Position numbers and translations under genes: made by a program. Under the pieces are notes generated by a model. That model worked only from the letters and a program-made list of their open reading frames with translations. It did not search any database and was not told where the DNA came from. DNA of 64,000 nucleotides, taken from Polyangia bacterium (GTDB lineage Bacteria; Myxococcota_A; Polyangia; Nannocystales; Nannocystaceae). This document shows positions 9,202-20,310 of this stretch, piece by piece (the first letter of the stretch is position 1; each line of letters begins with the position of its first letter). The DNA lies in NCBI GenBank assembly GCA_030424595.1, contig JAUHWG010000032.1, forward strand, positions 46,857 through 110,856, read 5' to 3'.

Positions 9202-10035
9202 ATGGATCCATCGCCGCGAGAGGTCGACGCCGCCGACGAGAGCGCGCCTACGGGCGATGCGCTCGGGCGCGCCTGCGCGGTCGTGGCGTCCGCCTGGGGC
9301 GACTCGCCGGAGGTGCTGGCCTTCGTCGCCGCGCTGGCGGAGCGGGTCGGGGAGGGGGAGCTGGAGGGGCTCCACGTCGCCGACCTGTACGGCGCCGATC
9401 GTTGCGCCCGCGGCGACGCGACGGCGATCGCTTGGTTCGAGCGGACCTGTGTCGCGACGCTCGGGCCGGCGCTCGGTCGGATCGACCCCTCGCCGGCGTT
9501 TGTCGACGAGATCCGGCAGCGGGTCCGGGAGAAGCTCCTGGTCGCCGCCGACCCCCGGGGCGCCCGGATCCAGGAGTACGCGGGGCGGGGCCCCTTGGGC
9601 GCGTGGGTGCGGGTGGTCGCGGTCCGTGAGGCGCTCGCGGCCCGCCGTCGTCCGGGGCTGACCGCGGCGAGCGACGAGCTCCTCGACGTCGGCGCGAGCA
9701 TCACAAGTCCAGAGCTCGGCCTGGTCAAGGAGCAGTACCGGGCCGAGTTTCAGCGGGCCTTCGCCGAGGCGCTGGCGGAGCTCTCCGCGGAGCAGCGCAA
9801 CCTCTTGCGTCACCACTACCTCCACGGCTTGACCCTCGATCAGCTCGCGAGCCTCTACGAGATGCACCGCTCGAGCGTCGCCCGGCGGATCGCCAAGACC
9901 CGCAGCGGGCTCCTGAGCGCGACCCGGCGGGCCCTGATGACCCGCCTCGCCACCAGCCCCGCCGACTTCGAGGAGCTGATGGGGCTGATCGCCAGCCGGA
10001 TCGATCTCAGCATCGAGCGTCATCTGGCGGTCTAG
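9202..10035 (+). CDS. Sigma-70-family RNA polymerase sigma factor-like protein
   Basis: The 277-residue product has a recognisable region 4 at about 187-242 (LAELSAEQRNLLRHHYLHGL, then a helix-turn-helix TLDQLASLYEMHRSSVARRI). It also has a weak region 2 (about 60-150, AWVRVVAVREALAARRR). The N-terminal 55 residues are acidic and unlike classical ECF sigma factors. Start ATG 9202 has a gggag ribosome site 5-9 nt upstream. It is divergent from the TPR kinase with only 29 bp between starts, so the two promoters must overlap or lie within the genes. Such kinase plus sigma pairs are familiar in myxobacteria. Confidence 0.75.
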   Translation: MDPSPREVDAADESAPTGDALGRACAVVASAWGDSPEVLAFVAALAERVGEGELEGLHVADLYGADRCARGDATAIAWFERTCVATLGPALGRIDPSPAFVDEIRQRVREKLLVAADPRGARIQEYAGRGPLGAWVRVVAVREALAARRRPGLTAASDELLDVGASITSPELGLVKEQYRAEFQRAFAEALAELSAEQRNLLRHHYLHGLTLDQLASLYEMHRSSVARRIAKTRSGLLSATRRALMTRLATSPADFEELMGLIASRIDLSIERHLAV

Positions 10036-10078
10036 CTCGCGCGGGGGTGGTGTCGGTCGCTCGGCGCAGGGGGGCCGA

Positions 10079-10582
10079 TCAGTCGGGGACGCAGGCCGAG
10101 AAGGCGGCGTTGTCGATCTCGACGCAGTCCCAGAAGTCGGGGCACTCGGTCCAGTCCTCGCAGGTCTTCGAGCAGAAGCCCCAGTCGTCGTCGGCCTGGC
10201 CGAGACAGACGTTGTCGGCGCACTCGTCGGCGAAGATGCAGGGCTCGCCGATCGCCGCTCCGCCGCCGCCGGTCGTCGGATCGCCGGTCGGATCGCCGCT
10301 GGTGCCGTCGCTGGTCCCGGCGGTGGTGGTCGTCGTAGTGGTGGTGGTGGTGGTGGTCGAGTTGGTGGTGCCGCCGGTGCCGCCGCTACCGTCGCTGCTG
10401 CCACCGTCGCTGCTGCCGTCGCTGCTGCCGGTGCCGTCGCTGCTGCCGGTGCCGCTGCTATCACCGCTGTCGCCGCTGTCGCCGTCGGTCGCGCTGCCCT
10501 GGGTGGTGTCGTCGCCGTCGTCGTCACAGCCGGGGACGAAGAGGAGGAGGGAGGATGCGAGGAGCCAGTGGATCTGCTTCAT
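10079..10582 (-). CDS. Cys-rich secreted lipoprotein with low-complexity Ser/Gly/Thr linker
   Basis: A 167-residue protein with a lipoprotein signal (MKQIHWLLASSLLLFVPGC, lipobox Cys at 19). An Asp/Gly/Ser/Thr linker (about 20-100, including a run of about twelve Thr) follows. A compact C-terminal domain has regularly spaced cysteines (GEPCIFADECADNVCLG, then FCSKTCEDWTECPDFWDC). This arrangement is common in myxobacterial surface lipoproteins; function is unknown. The DNA of the linker is a string of gccgtcgctgct-type repeats. It is divergent from the helicase gene. Confidence 0.75.
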   Translation of the reverse strand: MKQIHWLLASSLLLFVPGCDDDGDDTTQGSATDGDSGDSGDSSGTGSSDGTGSSDGSSDGGSSDGSGGTGGTTNSTTTTTTTTTTTTAGTSDGTSGDPTGDPTTGGGGAAIGEPCIFADECADNVCLGQADDDWGFCSKTCEDWTECPDFWDCVEIDNAAFSACVPD

Positions 10583-10601
10583 GGTCAGGGTCTTCTGAGA
10601 A

Positions 10602-13136
<2,535 letters not shown>

Positions 13137-13154
13137 GGGCCCGGCGCGGTCGGG

Positions 13155-13206
13155 GCTGGGCTCGCACGCTGGGCTCGCACGCTGGGCTCGCACGCTGGGC
13201 TCGCGC
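13155..13206. repeat. Four tandem 13-bp units in intergenic DNA
   Basis: The unit gctgggctcgcac is repeated at 13155, 13168, 13181 and 13194 (last copy with one change). The 250-bp gap 13137-13386 between the helicase and the partner-switching operon holds nothing else that can be recognised apart from the operon's presumed promoter. Confidence 0.9.
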
Positions 13207-13386
13207 GCCGCGATCGGAGCCCCCGAAGAGAGCCCGCCGAAACGCGTTCTTGGCCGCGTTGGCGCGATAATGGTCGGAGAAAGGGCCTGGTCGCACCGCG
13301 GGCCTTCGGCCTACCATGCCCTAGCCGTGCCCTTGTTCGTCGCTGTGATGGCGGCGCCAGGGCTTGATCCTCGCACTGGGGCGCTG

Positions 13387-13872
13387 ATGTCCGTTGAGCC
13401 TACTAGAGTGATCTCCATGCGCCTCGCGCTCTCGGGCTTCGCCGAGAGCTGGGCCCAGAGCCGCGTGGTCGCGGACTACGTCGCCCGCTACTCCGCCTCG
13501 GATCGCTTCGATCCAGAGGGGCTCGCGACCCGGATCTCGAGCTTCGTCAACGAGGTCTTGGAGCTCGCCTTCGCAAACCACGGCGAGGGGACGATGACCG
13601 TCGACGTCACCCGCGAGGACGAGGCGATCCACGTCGCCTGCACCGTGCCGACGAGCCCCGAGGTCACCGCGGTCTTCGACCGGGCGCTCGGTGACCTCGG
13701 CCGCCCCGATCTTCTGCAGAGACACTGCGAGGGCTTCCTCGCGCTCCTTGACGCGCCGGAGCCCGATCCGGCCGGCGCGTTCGTCGAGATGGCGTCGGTC
13801 TTCGGCCTGACCCCTTCGCTCCTCCGCGGAGACGACGCTGTCGTCGTCTCCCTCACCATCCCCGCCGAGTGA
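13387..13872 (+). CDS. Degenerate HATPase-like regulator, first gene of partner-switching operon
   Basis: A 161-residue soluble protein. Its central part (ISSFVNEVLELAFANHGEGT, then MTVDV) lines up with the ATP-binding N-box of the protein encoded at 17546-18109 (ISYVLNEAVENAVKFQAGGT, then ITVKV). The second Asn of the N-box is replaced by Leu, and no clear glycine-rich lid follows. It therefore looks like a paralogue of that anti-sigma-kinase-like protein that has lost ATP binding (inference). The ORF is open from 13270; the ATG at 13387 is chosen because upstream residues have no similarity and the internal start keeps the length near the paralogue's. The stop overlaps the next gene's GTG (GTGA at 13869-13872). 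Confidence 0.6.
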   Translation: MSVEPTRVISMRLALSGFAESWAQSRVVADYVARYSASDRFDPEGLATRISSFVNEVLELAFANHGEGTMTVDVTREDEAIHVACTVPTSPEVTAVFDRALGDLGRPDLLQRHCEGFLALLDAPEPDPAGAFVEMASVFGLTPSLLRGDDAVVVSLTIPAE

Positions 13873-15083
13873 ACCGCACGATGGCCGCACCTGCTCCGTA
13901 TACGGTTCGTTTCGTCGAAAATGATCAAGAGGTCGTGATCCGCGGCTGCGTGCGCCCCCGCGACGCCGCGGGCATGGCGGACATTCGCGCCTGCCTCGAC
14001 GGGGCCGCGGCCTCGGTCGCTGGGGTCCTCTTCATCAACCTCAAGCGCCTGCGCTACCTCAACTTCATCGGCTTTTGCGAGCTCGCCCGCTTCGCCCGCG
14101 ACGCCGGCAAGCTCTACCCCGATCTCAAGGTGAAGCTGGTGATCTCGAGCGTCGTCCCCTGGGCCGACCAGCGCTTCTCGATCCTCCCGGATCTCCTGCC
14201 GAACGTGGTCGTCGAGCACTACGACCGGGCGTTCTATCCGGGGCAGGGGGTGATCGAGAACGACGCGCTGATCCCGGTGCTGAGGACCCAGACCAACATC
14301 GTCTGGCATCACGAGCGCGATCTCCTCGCGAGCCACGGGATGCGGCCGGGGATGAAGGTCGCCGACATCTGCTGCGGGATCGGGGACTTCGCCGTCCTGA
14401 TGCGCAAGGAGTTCAAGCCGTCGCGGCTGGTCGCGGTCGACCACTCGCGGCCCTTCCTCCAGTACGCGACCCAGGTCGCGAAGGACTTCGGGATCAACGA
14501 CGTCGAGTACGTCTTCGGCGACGCGACGAACCTCTTCCTCGAGGACGACGACTTCGACTTTGTCACCTCTCGTCTCTCGCTCCAGGTGTTCAACCAACCG
14601 GAGAGCATCCTCCGCGAGCTGATGCGGATCTGCAGGCCAGGCGGGCGGGTCTATCTCACCAACGAGATGATGTCGCACAACTACGGCTACCCGCGGCATG
14701 AGACCGTGAGCTGGACCTACCGCCAGATCGACGAGATGTGCCAGACCCTGGGGATGGACATGTCCTTCGGGCCCAAGATGTTCTCGCTCTTGACCGACCT
14801 CGGCTTTGAGGACATCCAGGTCAAGACCATCGCGATCACCAACCGCAACACCTCGCCCGAGGACTTCGCCCGGGTCATCGAGAGCTGGGAGGCCTACGTG
14901 ACCGGCGAGCTGTCGACGGCGACGAACCTCTCCGAGGAGACGGTCGAGCGCCTGCGATCGGGCCTGCGCGACCACGTGTACACGATCACCTCCAAGCGCG
15001 GCTACGCGACCTGGCCGCTCTACGTCGCCTCCGGCCGCAAGCCGAGCGGTGGCGGACGACGAAGCCGGGGAGAGGCGAGCTAA
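13869..15083 (+). CDS. STAS-like domain fused to SAM-dependent methyltransferase
   Basis: A 404-residue two-domain protein. Residues about 10-125 resemble a STAS fold: the stretch LFINLKRLRYLNFIGFCELA mirrors the LHMLELNFLNSSGINTLYKF core of the STAS protein encoded at 18113-18463, but the phosphorylatable Ser-Ser is replaced by Phe-Ile. Residues about 145-330 are a class I methyltransferase with motif I VADICCGIGDFAVL (about 164-177), VAVDHS, a post-I acidic FGDAT, and motif IV-like DFVTSRLSLQVF. The UbiE-like layout suggests a small-molecule or lipid substrate, but this is unknown. GTG 13869 overlaps the preceding stop; ATG 13881 is an alternative. Six base pairs separate it from the phosphatase gene. 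Confidence 0.75.
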   Translation: MNRTMAAPAPYTVRFVENDQEVVIRGCVRPRDAAGMADIRACLDGAAASVAGVLFINLKRLRYLNFIGFCELARFARDAGKLYPDLKVKLVISSVVPWADQRFSILPDLLPNVVVEHYDRAFYPGQGVIENDALIPVLRTQTNIVWHHERDLLASHGMRPGMKVADICCGIGDFAVLMRKEFKPSRLVAVDHSRPFLQYATQVAKDFGINDVEYVFGDATNLFLEDDDFDFVTSRLSLQVFNQPESILRELMRICRPGGRVYLTNEMMSHNYGYPRHETVSWTYRQIDEMCQTLGMDMSFGPKMFSLLTDLGFEDIQVKTIAITNRNTSPEDFARVIESWEAYVTGELSTATNLSEETVERLRSGLRDHVYTITSKRGYATWPLYVASGRKPSGGGRRSRGEAS

Positions 15084-15089
15084 GGACGT

Positions 15090-17525
15090 ATGGCGCGGTC
15101 TTCGCTCCGCACCAAGCTGGTCCTGGTCGCCGGTGTCTCCGTCGCGGCGGGCCTCCTGCTGAGCGGCGGTGCGGCGTATCTCGGTCTCCAGAGCCTCGGC
15201 CGCGACGCCGGCGAAGAGACCCGAAAGGGCCTGCGCTACGCGACGCAGGAGTACCTGCAAAAGCACATCGGCAACGTCGCCCAGCGGCTGAGCATCGAGG
15301 TGAGCCGGGCCGAGGGGGAGCTGGCGACGATCGCCGCGATCTCGCAGGCGTTCGTCGACAACCGCGAGGAGCTCCAGCCGGTCTTCGACGCCGCCGCCAA
15401 GGCGCCGATGCTCGCCGATCAGCTCGTCTACCACCCCGAGGGGGACTGGGCGCAGAACGGCCCTGACGAGCCGGCGACGGTGACCGCCTGGGGCTACCTC
15501 CTCACCGATCCCGGTGTCGACGAGGAGGACGCGGGCAAGGACGCGGGCAAGGACGCGGGCAAGGACAGCGGAGACGCCGACAGCGACGGGGACGAGGGTG
15601 CTCAGCCCGCCAGGGCGGTCCGCGAGGACGTGGCCCAGGCGATCGACGACACCGCCCTGATGGATCTGCTGATGCCGCCGATCCACCGCCACGGGTCGCG
15701 CAAGCTCCAGATCTACTACGTGGGCCCGACCGAGCGCCCCTTCGCGCGCTTCTTCCCGAGCAAGCAGCTCGCGCAGACGCTCGACGCCGAGGCGCCCGGT
15801 CACAACGAGGCGATGTTCTGGGACTTCTTCTTCCCCGGCCTCGTCGACGGCTGGAAGAAGTGGATCGGCCAGAGCGCTCGCTTCATCAGTCCCCTGGGCC
15901 AGATCACCCTGACCCCGCCCTACTACGACGCCGCCGGCGGCGGGCCGGTGGTCACCCTCTTCCAGCCGCTGTGGAGCGCGGAGCGGGATCACTTTGAGGG
16001 CGCGCTCGGCTTCGATCTCTCCCTCAAGGGGGTCATCGACTACGTCGAGGAGGTCAAGCTCTTCGGCAGCGGCTTCGCCTTCCTCGCCCAGGACAACGGC
16101 AACGTCTTCGCGGTCAACGAGGCCGGGCGCGAGCGCCTGGGCCTGACCTCGGTCGCCGCGAGCGGCGGCGGCGTCGACATCTTCGAGCAGTCCCTCGGCA
16201 AGAGCAGCGAGCAGGCGATGCGCGAGCTGGTCCTGCCGACCGGCGACAAGCCTGTCTTCGTCGAGGTGAAGCTCGGCGGGCGCGACCATGTCGTCGCCCT
16301 CCAGCGCCTCGATCCTTTCAACGCCTGGGGCGGCGACGACGAGATCCGCGAGTCGCACTGGGTGGTCGGCTTCGTCGTCCCCGACGAGGAGATCTACGCG
16401 GCGCTCACGGCCGCGGAGAAGGCCGTCGCGATGAGCTCCCAGGAGGTGCTCGCGCTCCAGGTCGGGATCACCCTCGCGACCCTGGCGGTGGTCCTCCTCT
16501 GGCTCATCCTGGTCTCGCGCCGCCTGACCGCCAGCCTCGTCACCCTCTCCAAGGGCGCGGCTCGGATCGCCAACAAGGACTACGCGGTCACGGTGCCGAC
16601 CGACGCCAGCGACGGCGATGAGATCGGCGCGCTGACCCAGGCCTTCAACCAGATGGCCAGCGAGATCCGCGAGCACACCGAGAACCTCGAGGGGCTCGTC
16701 CAGAGCCGCACCGCCGAGCTCGAGGAGGCCAATCGCGAGATCGTCGGCCTCAACGAGCGGCTCAAGGAGGAGAACCTGCGGATGGGCGCCGAGCTCGACG
16801 TCGCCCGTCGCCTGCAGATGATGGTCCTGCCGGCGACCGCCGAGCTCGACGCGGTCAAGGATCTCGACATCGCCGGCTTCATGCAGGCGGCGGACGAGGT
16901 CGGCGGCGACTACTACGACGTGCTCCAGGGCAACCGGGCGCTCAAGCTGGCGATCGGCGACGTCACCGGCCACGGCCTCGAGAGCGGCGTCCTGATGCTG
17001 ATGGTCCAGACCGCCGTGCGGACCCTGCTCACCTCGGACGTCCGCGATCCGCGGCGCTTCCTCAGCCTGGTCAACCAGGTCATCTGCGACAACCTCGCGC
17101 GGACCGGCGTCGATCGGACCCTGACCCTCTCCCTCCTCGACTACGTCGACGGCGCCCTGGTGCTCGCCGGCCAGCACGAGGAGGTGCTGATCGCTCGGGT
17201 CAGCGGGGTGATCGAGCGGGTCGACACGATGGACCTCGGCCTGCCGATCGGGATCGATCGCGACATCGAGGACTTCATCGAGCTCAAGGAGATCCCCCTC
17301 GCGATCGGCGATGTCGTCGCGCTCTACACCGACGGGATCACCGAGGCGGAGACCCCGGAGGGGGAGCTATACGGGATTGAGCGCCTCTGCGCCTGCCTTG
17401 AGCGGGCGCGCGAGCTCGACGCTGACGGTATCCGCGACGCCTTGATCGCGGACGTCATGAATCACATCGGCGAGGGCAAGATCCTCGACGATATCACCAC
17501 CGTGATCCTCAAGCGGATCGCCTGA
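15090..17525 (+). CDS. Membrane sensor PP2C/SpoIIE-type phosphatase (RsbU-like) with extracytoplasmic domain and HAMP
   Basis: An 811-residue receptor phosphatase. It has TM1 (about 10-33), a large periplasmic sensor of dCache character (about 34-445), TM2 (about 452-476), HAMP (about 477-530, ending DEIGALTQAFNQMA), a coiled coil (about 535-575) and a SpoIIE phosphatase domain (about 580-811). The phosphatase metal-binding motifs are DEVGGDYYD, IGDVTGHGLESG, ALYTDGITEAE and the terminal DDITTVIL. These enzymes dephosphorylate phospho-Ser STAS proteins, so the STAS protein at 18113-18463 is the expected substrate. The sensor holds an Asp/Gly/Lys insert made by a 12-bp repeat (gacgcgggcaag, three copies near 15528-15567). 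Gene spacing of 6 bp upstream and 20 bp downstream marks an operon. Confidence 0.92.
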   Translation: MARSSLRTKLVLVAGVSVAAGLLLSGGAAYLGLQSLGRDAGEETRKGLRYATQEYLQKHIGNVAQRLSIEVSRAEGELATIAAISQAFVDNREELQPVFDAAAKAPMLADQLVYHPEGDWAQNGPDEPATVTAWGYLLTDPGVDEEDAGKDAGKDAGKDSGDADSDGDEGAQPARAVREDVAQAIDDTALMDLLMPPIHRHGSRKLQIYYVGPTERPFARFFPSKQLAQTLDAEAPGHNEAMFWDFFFPGLVDGWKKWIGQSARFISPLGQITLTPPYYDAAGGGPVVTLFQPLWSAERDHFEGALGFDLSLKGVIDYVEEVKLFGSGFAFLAQDNGNVFAVNEAGRERLGLTSVAASGGGVDIFEQSLGKSSEQAMRELVLPTGDKPVFVEVKLGGRDHVVALQRLDPFNAWGGDDEIRESHWVVGFVVPDEEIYAALTAAEKAVAMSSQEVLALQVGITLATLAVVLLWLILVSRRLTASLVTLSKGAARIANKDYAVTVPTDASDGDEIGALTQAFNQMASEIREHTENLEGLVQSRTAELEEANREIVGLNERLKEENLRMGAELDVARRLQMMVLPATAELDAVKDLDIAGFMQAADEVGGDYYDVLQGNRALKLAIGDVTGHGLESGVLMLMVQTAVRTLLTSDVRDPRRFLSLVNQVICDNLARTGVDRTLTLSLLDYVDGALVLAGQHEEVLIARVSGVIERVDTMDLGLPIGIDRDIEDFIELKEIPLAIGDVVALYTDGITEAETPEGELYGIERLCACLERARELDADGIRDALIADVMNHIGEGKILDDITTVILKRIA

Positions 17526-17545
17526 ACCGGGACCACAGGAACCCC

Positions 17546-18109
17546 ATGGATGAACGAATCGGCGACTACCCGGACCTCGATCAGCTCGGCGCCGAGGTCT
17601 CCGTCGAGCTCTTCCCGGAGAGCTTTACGGTCCGCTGGGATCTCTGCGGGGCGACCGCAGACTTCTTCGCCAGCTACTTCTCGCAGATGCCCTCCTGCGG
17701 GGCGGACGACGACGCGACCCAGGCGGAGGTCGAGAACGCGATCTCTTACGTCCTCAACGAGGCGGTCGAGAACGCGGTGAAGTTCCAGGCTGGCGGGACG
17801 ATCACGGTCAAGGTGGGCATGTACGAGGACTCGCTGGTCTTCGTCGTCAGCAACTGGATCCTGGGCACGGCCGCCGATGCGCTCCGTCCGCGCCTGCACG
17901 AGCTGGTCGAGGGCGACGCCCACGAGCTGCTCTTGGCACGGGTCGAGGCGAACGCGGCGAACCCCGAGGCGGGCGTTTCTGGGCTCGGATTCCTGACGAT
18001 GATCACCGACTATGACGCCCGTCTCGGCTGGCGGATCCTCGCCCCGGATGGTGCGGGCGAGCGCGTCCACTTTCACACCATGGCCAGACTGCCGATCTTC
18101 AGGACCTAA
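17546..18109 (+). CDS. HATPase-type regulator of the slr1658-like class (anti-sigma-kinase-like)
   Basis: A 187-residue protein with an N-box (VLNEAVENAVKFQAGGTI, about 71-88), consistent with a GHKL/HATPase fold, and a late Gly motif (GVSGLGFLTMITDYDAR). The pattern and its position directly before a small STAS gene match the slr1658/slr1659 regulator pairs known from Synechocystis and other bacteria, which work with a SpoIIE phosphatase. Expected role: a kinase that phosphorylates the STAS partner (inference from partner-switching systems). ATG 17546 follows ggaccacaggaacccc. Three base pairs separate it from the next gene. Confidence 0.72.
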   Translation: MDERIGDYPDLDQLGAEVSVELFPESFTVRWDLCGATADFFASYFSQMPSCGADDDATQAEVENAISYVLNEAVENAVKFQAGGTITVKVGMYEDSLVFVVSNWILGTAADALRPRLHELVEGDAHELLLARVEANAANPEAGVSGLGFLTMITDYDARLGWRILAPDGAGERVHFHTMARLPIFRT

Positions 18110-18112
18110 GCC

Positions 18113-18463
18113 ATGGAAGTTCGCGACTCTACCTACCGGGTCTGGTTCGACGAGAGCTCGTCGACGGTCTTCTTTGAGGGGTCGCTGCGCCTCGGCACGG
18201 CCGACTACCGACCGATAAGCGAGCTCCTCGACGCCGTGCTCGCGAAGAACCTGCCGGTGCTGACGCTCCACATGCTGGAGCTGAATTTCCTCAACTCGTC
18301 GGGGATCAACACCCTCTACAAGTTCGCGATCTCGCTGCGCAAGCGGGGGAGCACGCTCGTGACGGTCCGCGGGACCACGGTCATCGCCTGGCAGACCAAG
18401 TCGCTCGCGAACCTCAAGAAGTTCCTGCCGACGATCACGATCGAGATGCTGAGCGACGAGTAG
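18113..18463 (+). CDS. STAS-domain anti-anti-sigma-type regulator (slr1659-like)
   Basis: A 116-residue single-domain protein. The core LTLHMLELNFLNSSGINTLY contains the Ser expected to be phosphorylated in the STAS fold. Last gene of the operon, 3 bp after the HATPase gene. Together with the phosphatase upstream it completes a kinase/phosphatase/STAS switch. No dedicated sigma gene is in the operon, so the output may be non-transcriptional, as in cyanobacterial slr1658/slr1659 systems, or may lie elsewhere. A hairpin terminator follows at 18534-18563. Confidence 0.78.
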   Translation: MEVRDSTYRVWFDESSSTVFFEGSLRLGTADYRPISELLDAVLAKNLPVLTLHMLELNFLNSSGINTLYKFAISLRKRGSTLVTVRGTTVIAWQTKSLANLKKFLPTITIEMLSDE

Positions 18464-18533
18464 TCCGTCGCCTGCGCGGTGTGCCGACGAGCAGGGTCGC
18501 GACCGCGTTCACGAGAGAGCTACCCGCAGGAGA

Positions 18534-18563
18534 GGCGTGTCCTCGGTCGGGCGAGGACACGCC
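18534..18563. terminator. Hairpin terminator between convergent genes
   Basis: A perfect 12-bp stem (ggcgtgtcctcg at 18534-18545 with cgaggacacgcc at 18552-18563) and a 6-nt loop. It lies between the STAS gene stop (18463) and the permease stop (18571), so it can serve both strands. No long T-run follows on either strand. Confidence 0.75.
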
Positions 18564-18570
18564 GAGCTTC

Positions 18571-20064
18571 TCAGCTCGCGTCCTTCATCCGTCCGCCCAT
18601 GAGCAGGGTGTAGACCACCGCTGAGACGAGGACGCCGGTGAACCATGCGCCCTGGGCGAGGAAGGCGAGGGCGGGGACGAGGTAGCCGAGGCCGACGACG
18701 GCGAGGCCGGCGACGGTCGCGGCGATCGCCTTGAGGTTAAAGCCGCCGGTGTAGCTGTAGGGGCCGCGGCTCTCGTAGAGCCCGCCGAGGTCGAGCTCGG
18801 TCCGGCGGACGAGCCAGTAGTCGGCGAGGAGCACCCCGCCGACCGCCCCGAGGAGTCCTGAGTAGGAGACGAGCCAGCCGATGTAGACGTTGAGGAGGAG
18901 CCAGGGGCACAGGAGCACGCCCAGGGTCGCCGCGACCATGCCCCCGCCGCGGAAGGTGAGGAGGCGGGGGAAGGCGTTGGCGAAGGAGTTGGCGGGGCCG
19001 ACGATGTTGGCGGCGATGTTGGTCGAGAGGGTCGCGATCGCGAGGGTCAGCATCGCCAGGAAGGCGAGGCCGGTCGACTGGGTCTCGCCGGCGATCCGGA
19101 CGACGAGCTCGACCGGATCCCAGATCGCCTTGCCGTAGAGGATGACGGTCGCGGCGGTGACGACGACGCCGATGAAGGAGAAGAGGACCATCGTCGGCGG
19201 CAGGCCGAGGAGCTGGCCGAAGACCTGCTCGCGCTGGGAGCGGGCGTAGCGGGTGAAGTCGGGGATGTTGAGCGAGAGGGTCGCCCAAAAGCCGACCATC
19301 GCCGTGAGGCCCGGGAGGAAGACGCCGACGATCCAATCCAGGCCGCTGGCGCTCTCCTCCGCCTCCAGGAGCTCGCTGGACTGGTCGAGGATCGTCATCA
19401 GGCTGCCGCCCTTGTCGACGGCCCACCAGAGGAGCGCGAGGCCGACGAGGAGGAGGAAGGGCGCGGCCGCCTTCTCCATCCACTTGATCGACTCGGTGCC
19501 GCGCCAGACGAAGTAGACGTTGATGAGCCAGAAGGCGGCGAAGGTCACCCACGAGGAGACGCTCATGCCGAGGATCACCGCGCCGCCGCCGATCTCGAGC
19601 CAGCCGGGCCAGAGGAGGGCGATCATCGCCGAGATGGCCTCGCCGCCGATGTAGGTCTGGATCCCGAACCAGCCGCAGGCGACCAGGGCGCGGGTGATGC
19701 TGGGGATGTGGGCGCCGGAGATGCCGAAGGCGGCGCGGGCGAAGACGGGGAAGGGGATCCCGTAGCGGGTGCCGGCGTGGCCGTTGAGGATCATCGGCGC
19801 CAAGACGAGCATGTTGCCGAGCAGGATCGCGAGCATCGCCTGCCACCAGTTCATGCCGCTGCGGATCAGGTCTCCGGCGAGCATGTAGGTGGGGATGCAG
19901 ACGCTCATGCCGACCCAGAGGGCGGCGAGGTCCCAACGTCCCCAGGTGCGGTCGGCGATCCGCGTGGGGTTGAGGCTGGCGTTGTCGAGGGCGGGATCGC
20001 TGGGGGGCGCGGAGAGCTCGACGAGGTCCGAAGAGGGAGACGTGTTCGGCTGAGGGGCGGACAT
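18571..20064 (-). CDS. NCS1-family nucleobase/hydantoin:cation symporter
   Basis: A 497-residue, about twelve-helix transporter. Family signatures are the N-terminal NPTRIADRTWGRWDLAALWVG, the helix-3 region GISGAHIPSITRALVACGWFGIQTYIGG written in two parts across residues about 112-140, the loop NIPDFTRYARSQ, and the C-terminal DYWLVRRTELDL. NCS1 members take up purines, pyrimidines, allantoin or hydantoins; the substrate cannot be read from the sequence. It is a single gene with no catabolic neighbour. The start ATG is followed by a 45-residue soluble tail usual for the family. Confidence 0.9.
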   Translation of the reverse strand: MSAPQPNTSPSSDLVELSAPPSDPALDNASLNPTRIADRTWGRWDLAALWVGMSVCIPTYMLAGDLIRSGMNWWQAMLAILLGNMLVLAPMILNGHAGTRYGIPFPVFARAAFGISGAHIPSITRALVACGWFGIQTYIGGEAISAMIALLWPGWLEIGGGAVILGMSVSSWVTFAAFWLINVYFVWRGTESIKWMEKAAAPFLLLVGLALLWWAVDKGGSLMTILDQSSELLEAEESASGLDWIVGVFLPGLTAMVGFWATLSLNIPDFTRYARSQREQVFGQLLGLPPTMVLFSFIGVVVTAATVILYGKAIWDPVELVVRIAGETQSTGLAFLAMLTLAIATLSTNIAANIVGPANSFANAFPRLLTFRGGGMVAATLGVLLCPWLLLNVYIGWLVSYSGLLGAVGGVLLADYWLVRRTELDLGGLYESRGPYSYTGGFNLKAIAATVAGLAVVGLGYLVPALAFLAQGAWFTGVLVSAVVYTLLMGGRMKDAS

Positions 20065-20142
20065 GAGGCGCTAGGGGCATCGTCGGATGGGGGGCGCGAT
20101 TGCGTCAATGCACTTGGGGAGGGTTTGTGTGGGGGTCCTCGG

Positions 20143-20209
20143 GGGGTTGGTTGTGGGTTGGTTGTTGTGGGTTGGTTGTTGTGGGTTGGTTGTTGTGGGT
20201 TGGTTGTGG
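20143..20209. repeat. 14-bp tandem repeat (gggttggttgttgt)
   Basis: About four copies of a G/T-only unit, with marked strand asymmetry: 20107-20300 contains very little C on the plus strand. It lies upstream of the permease start. A G-rich strand of this kind could form G-quadruplex-like structures (inference). Confidence 0.85.
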
Positions 20210-20310
20210 GGTGATCGGTTGTGTGGGTGGGGGCTGTCGTGGTGTTTGGGGCGGTCCTTGGGGCGGGAGACTTTGGGGGAGGGAGGGAGGCTGAGGCGTA
20301 GGCCGGTCAA

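Noticed and set aside
13488..17177. Minus-strand ORF of 1229 codons opposite the partner-switching operon
   Set aside because: It lies fully antisense to four genes with clear domains, is Arg/Asp/Val/Leu-rich as expected from reading G+C-rich genes backwards, and has no recognisable motif.
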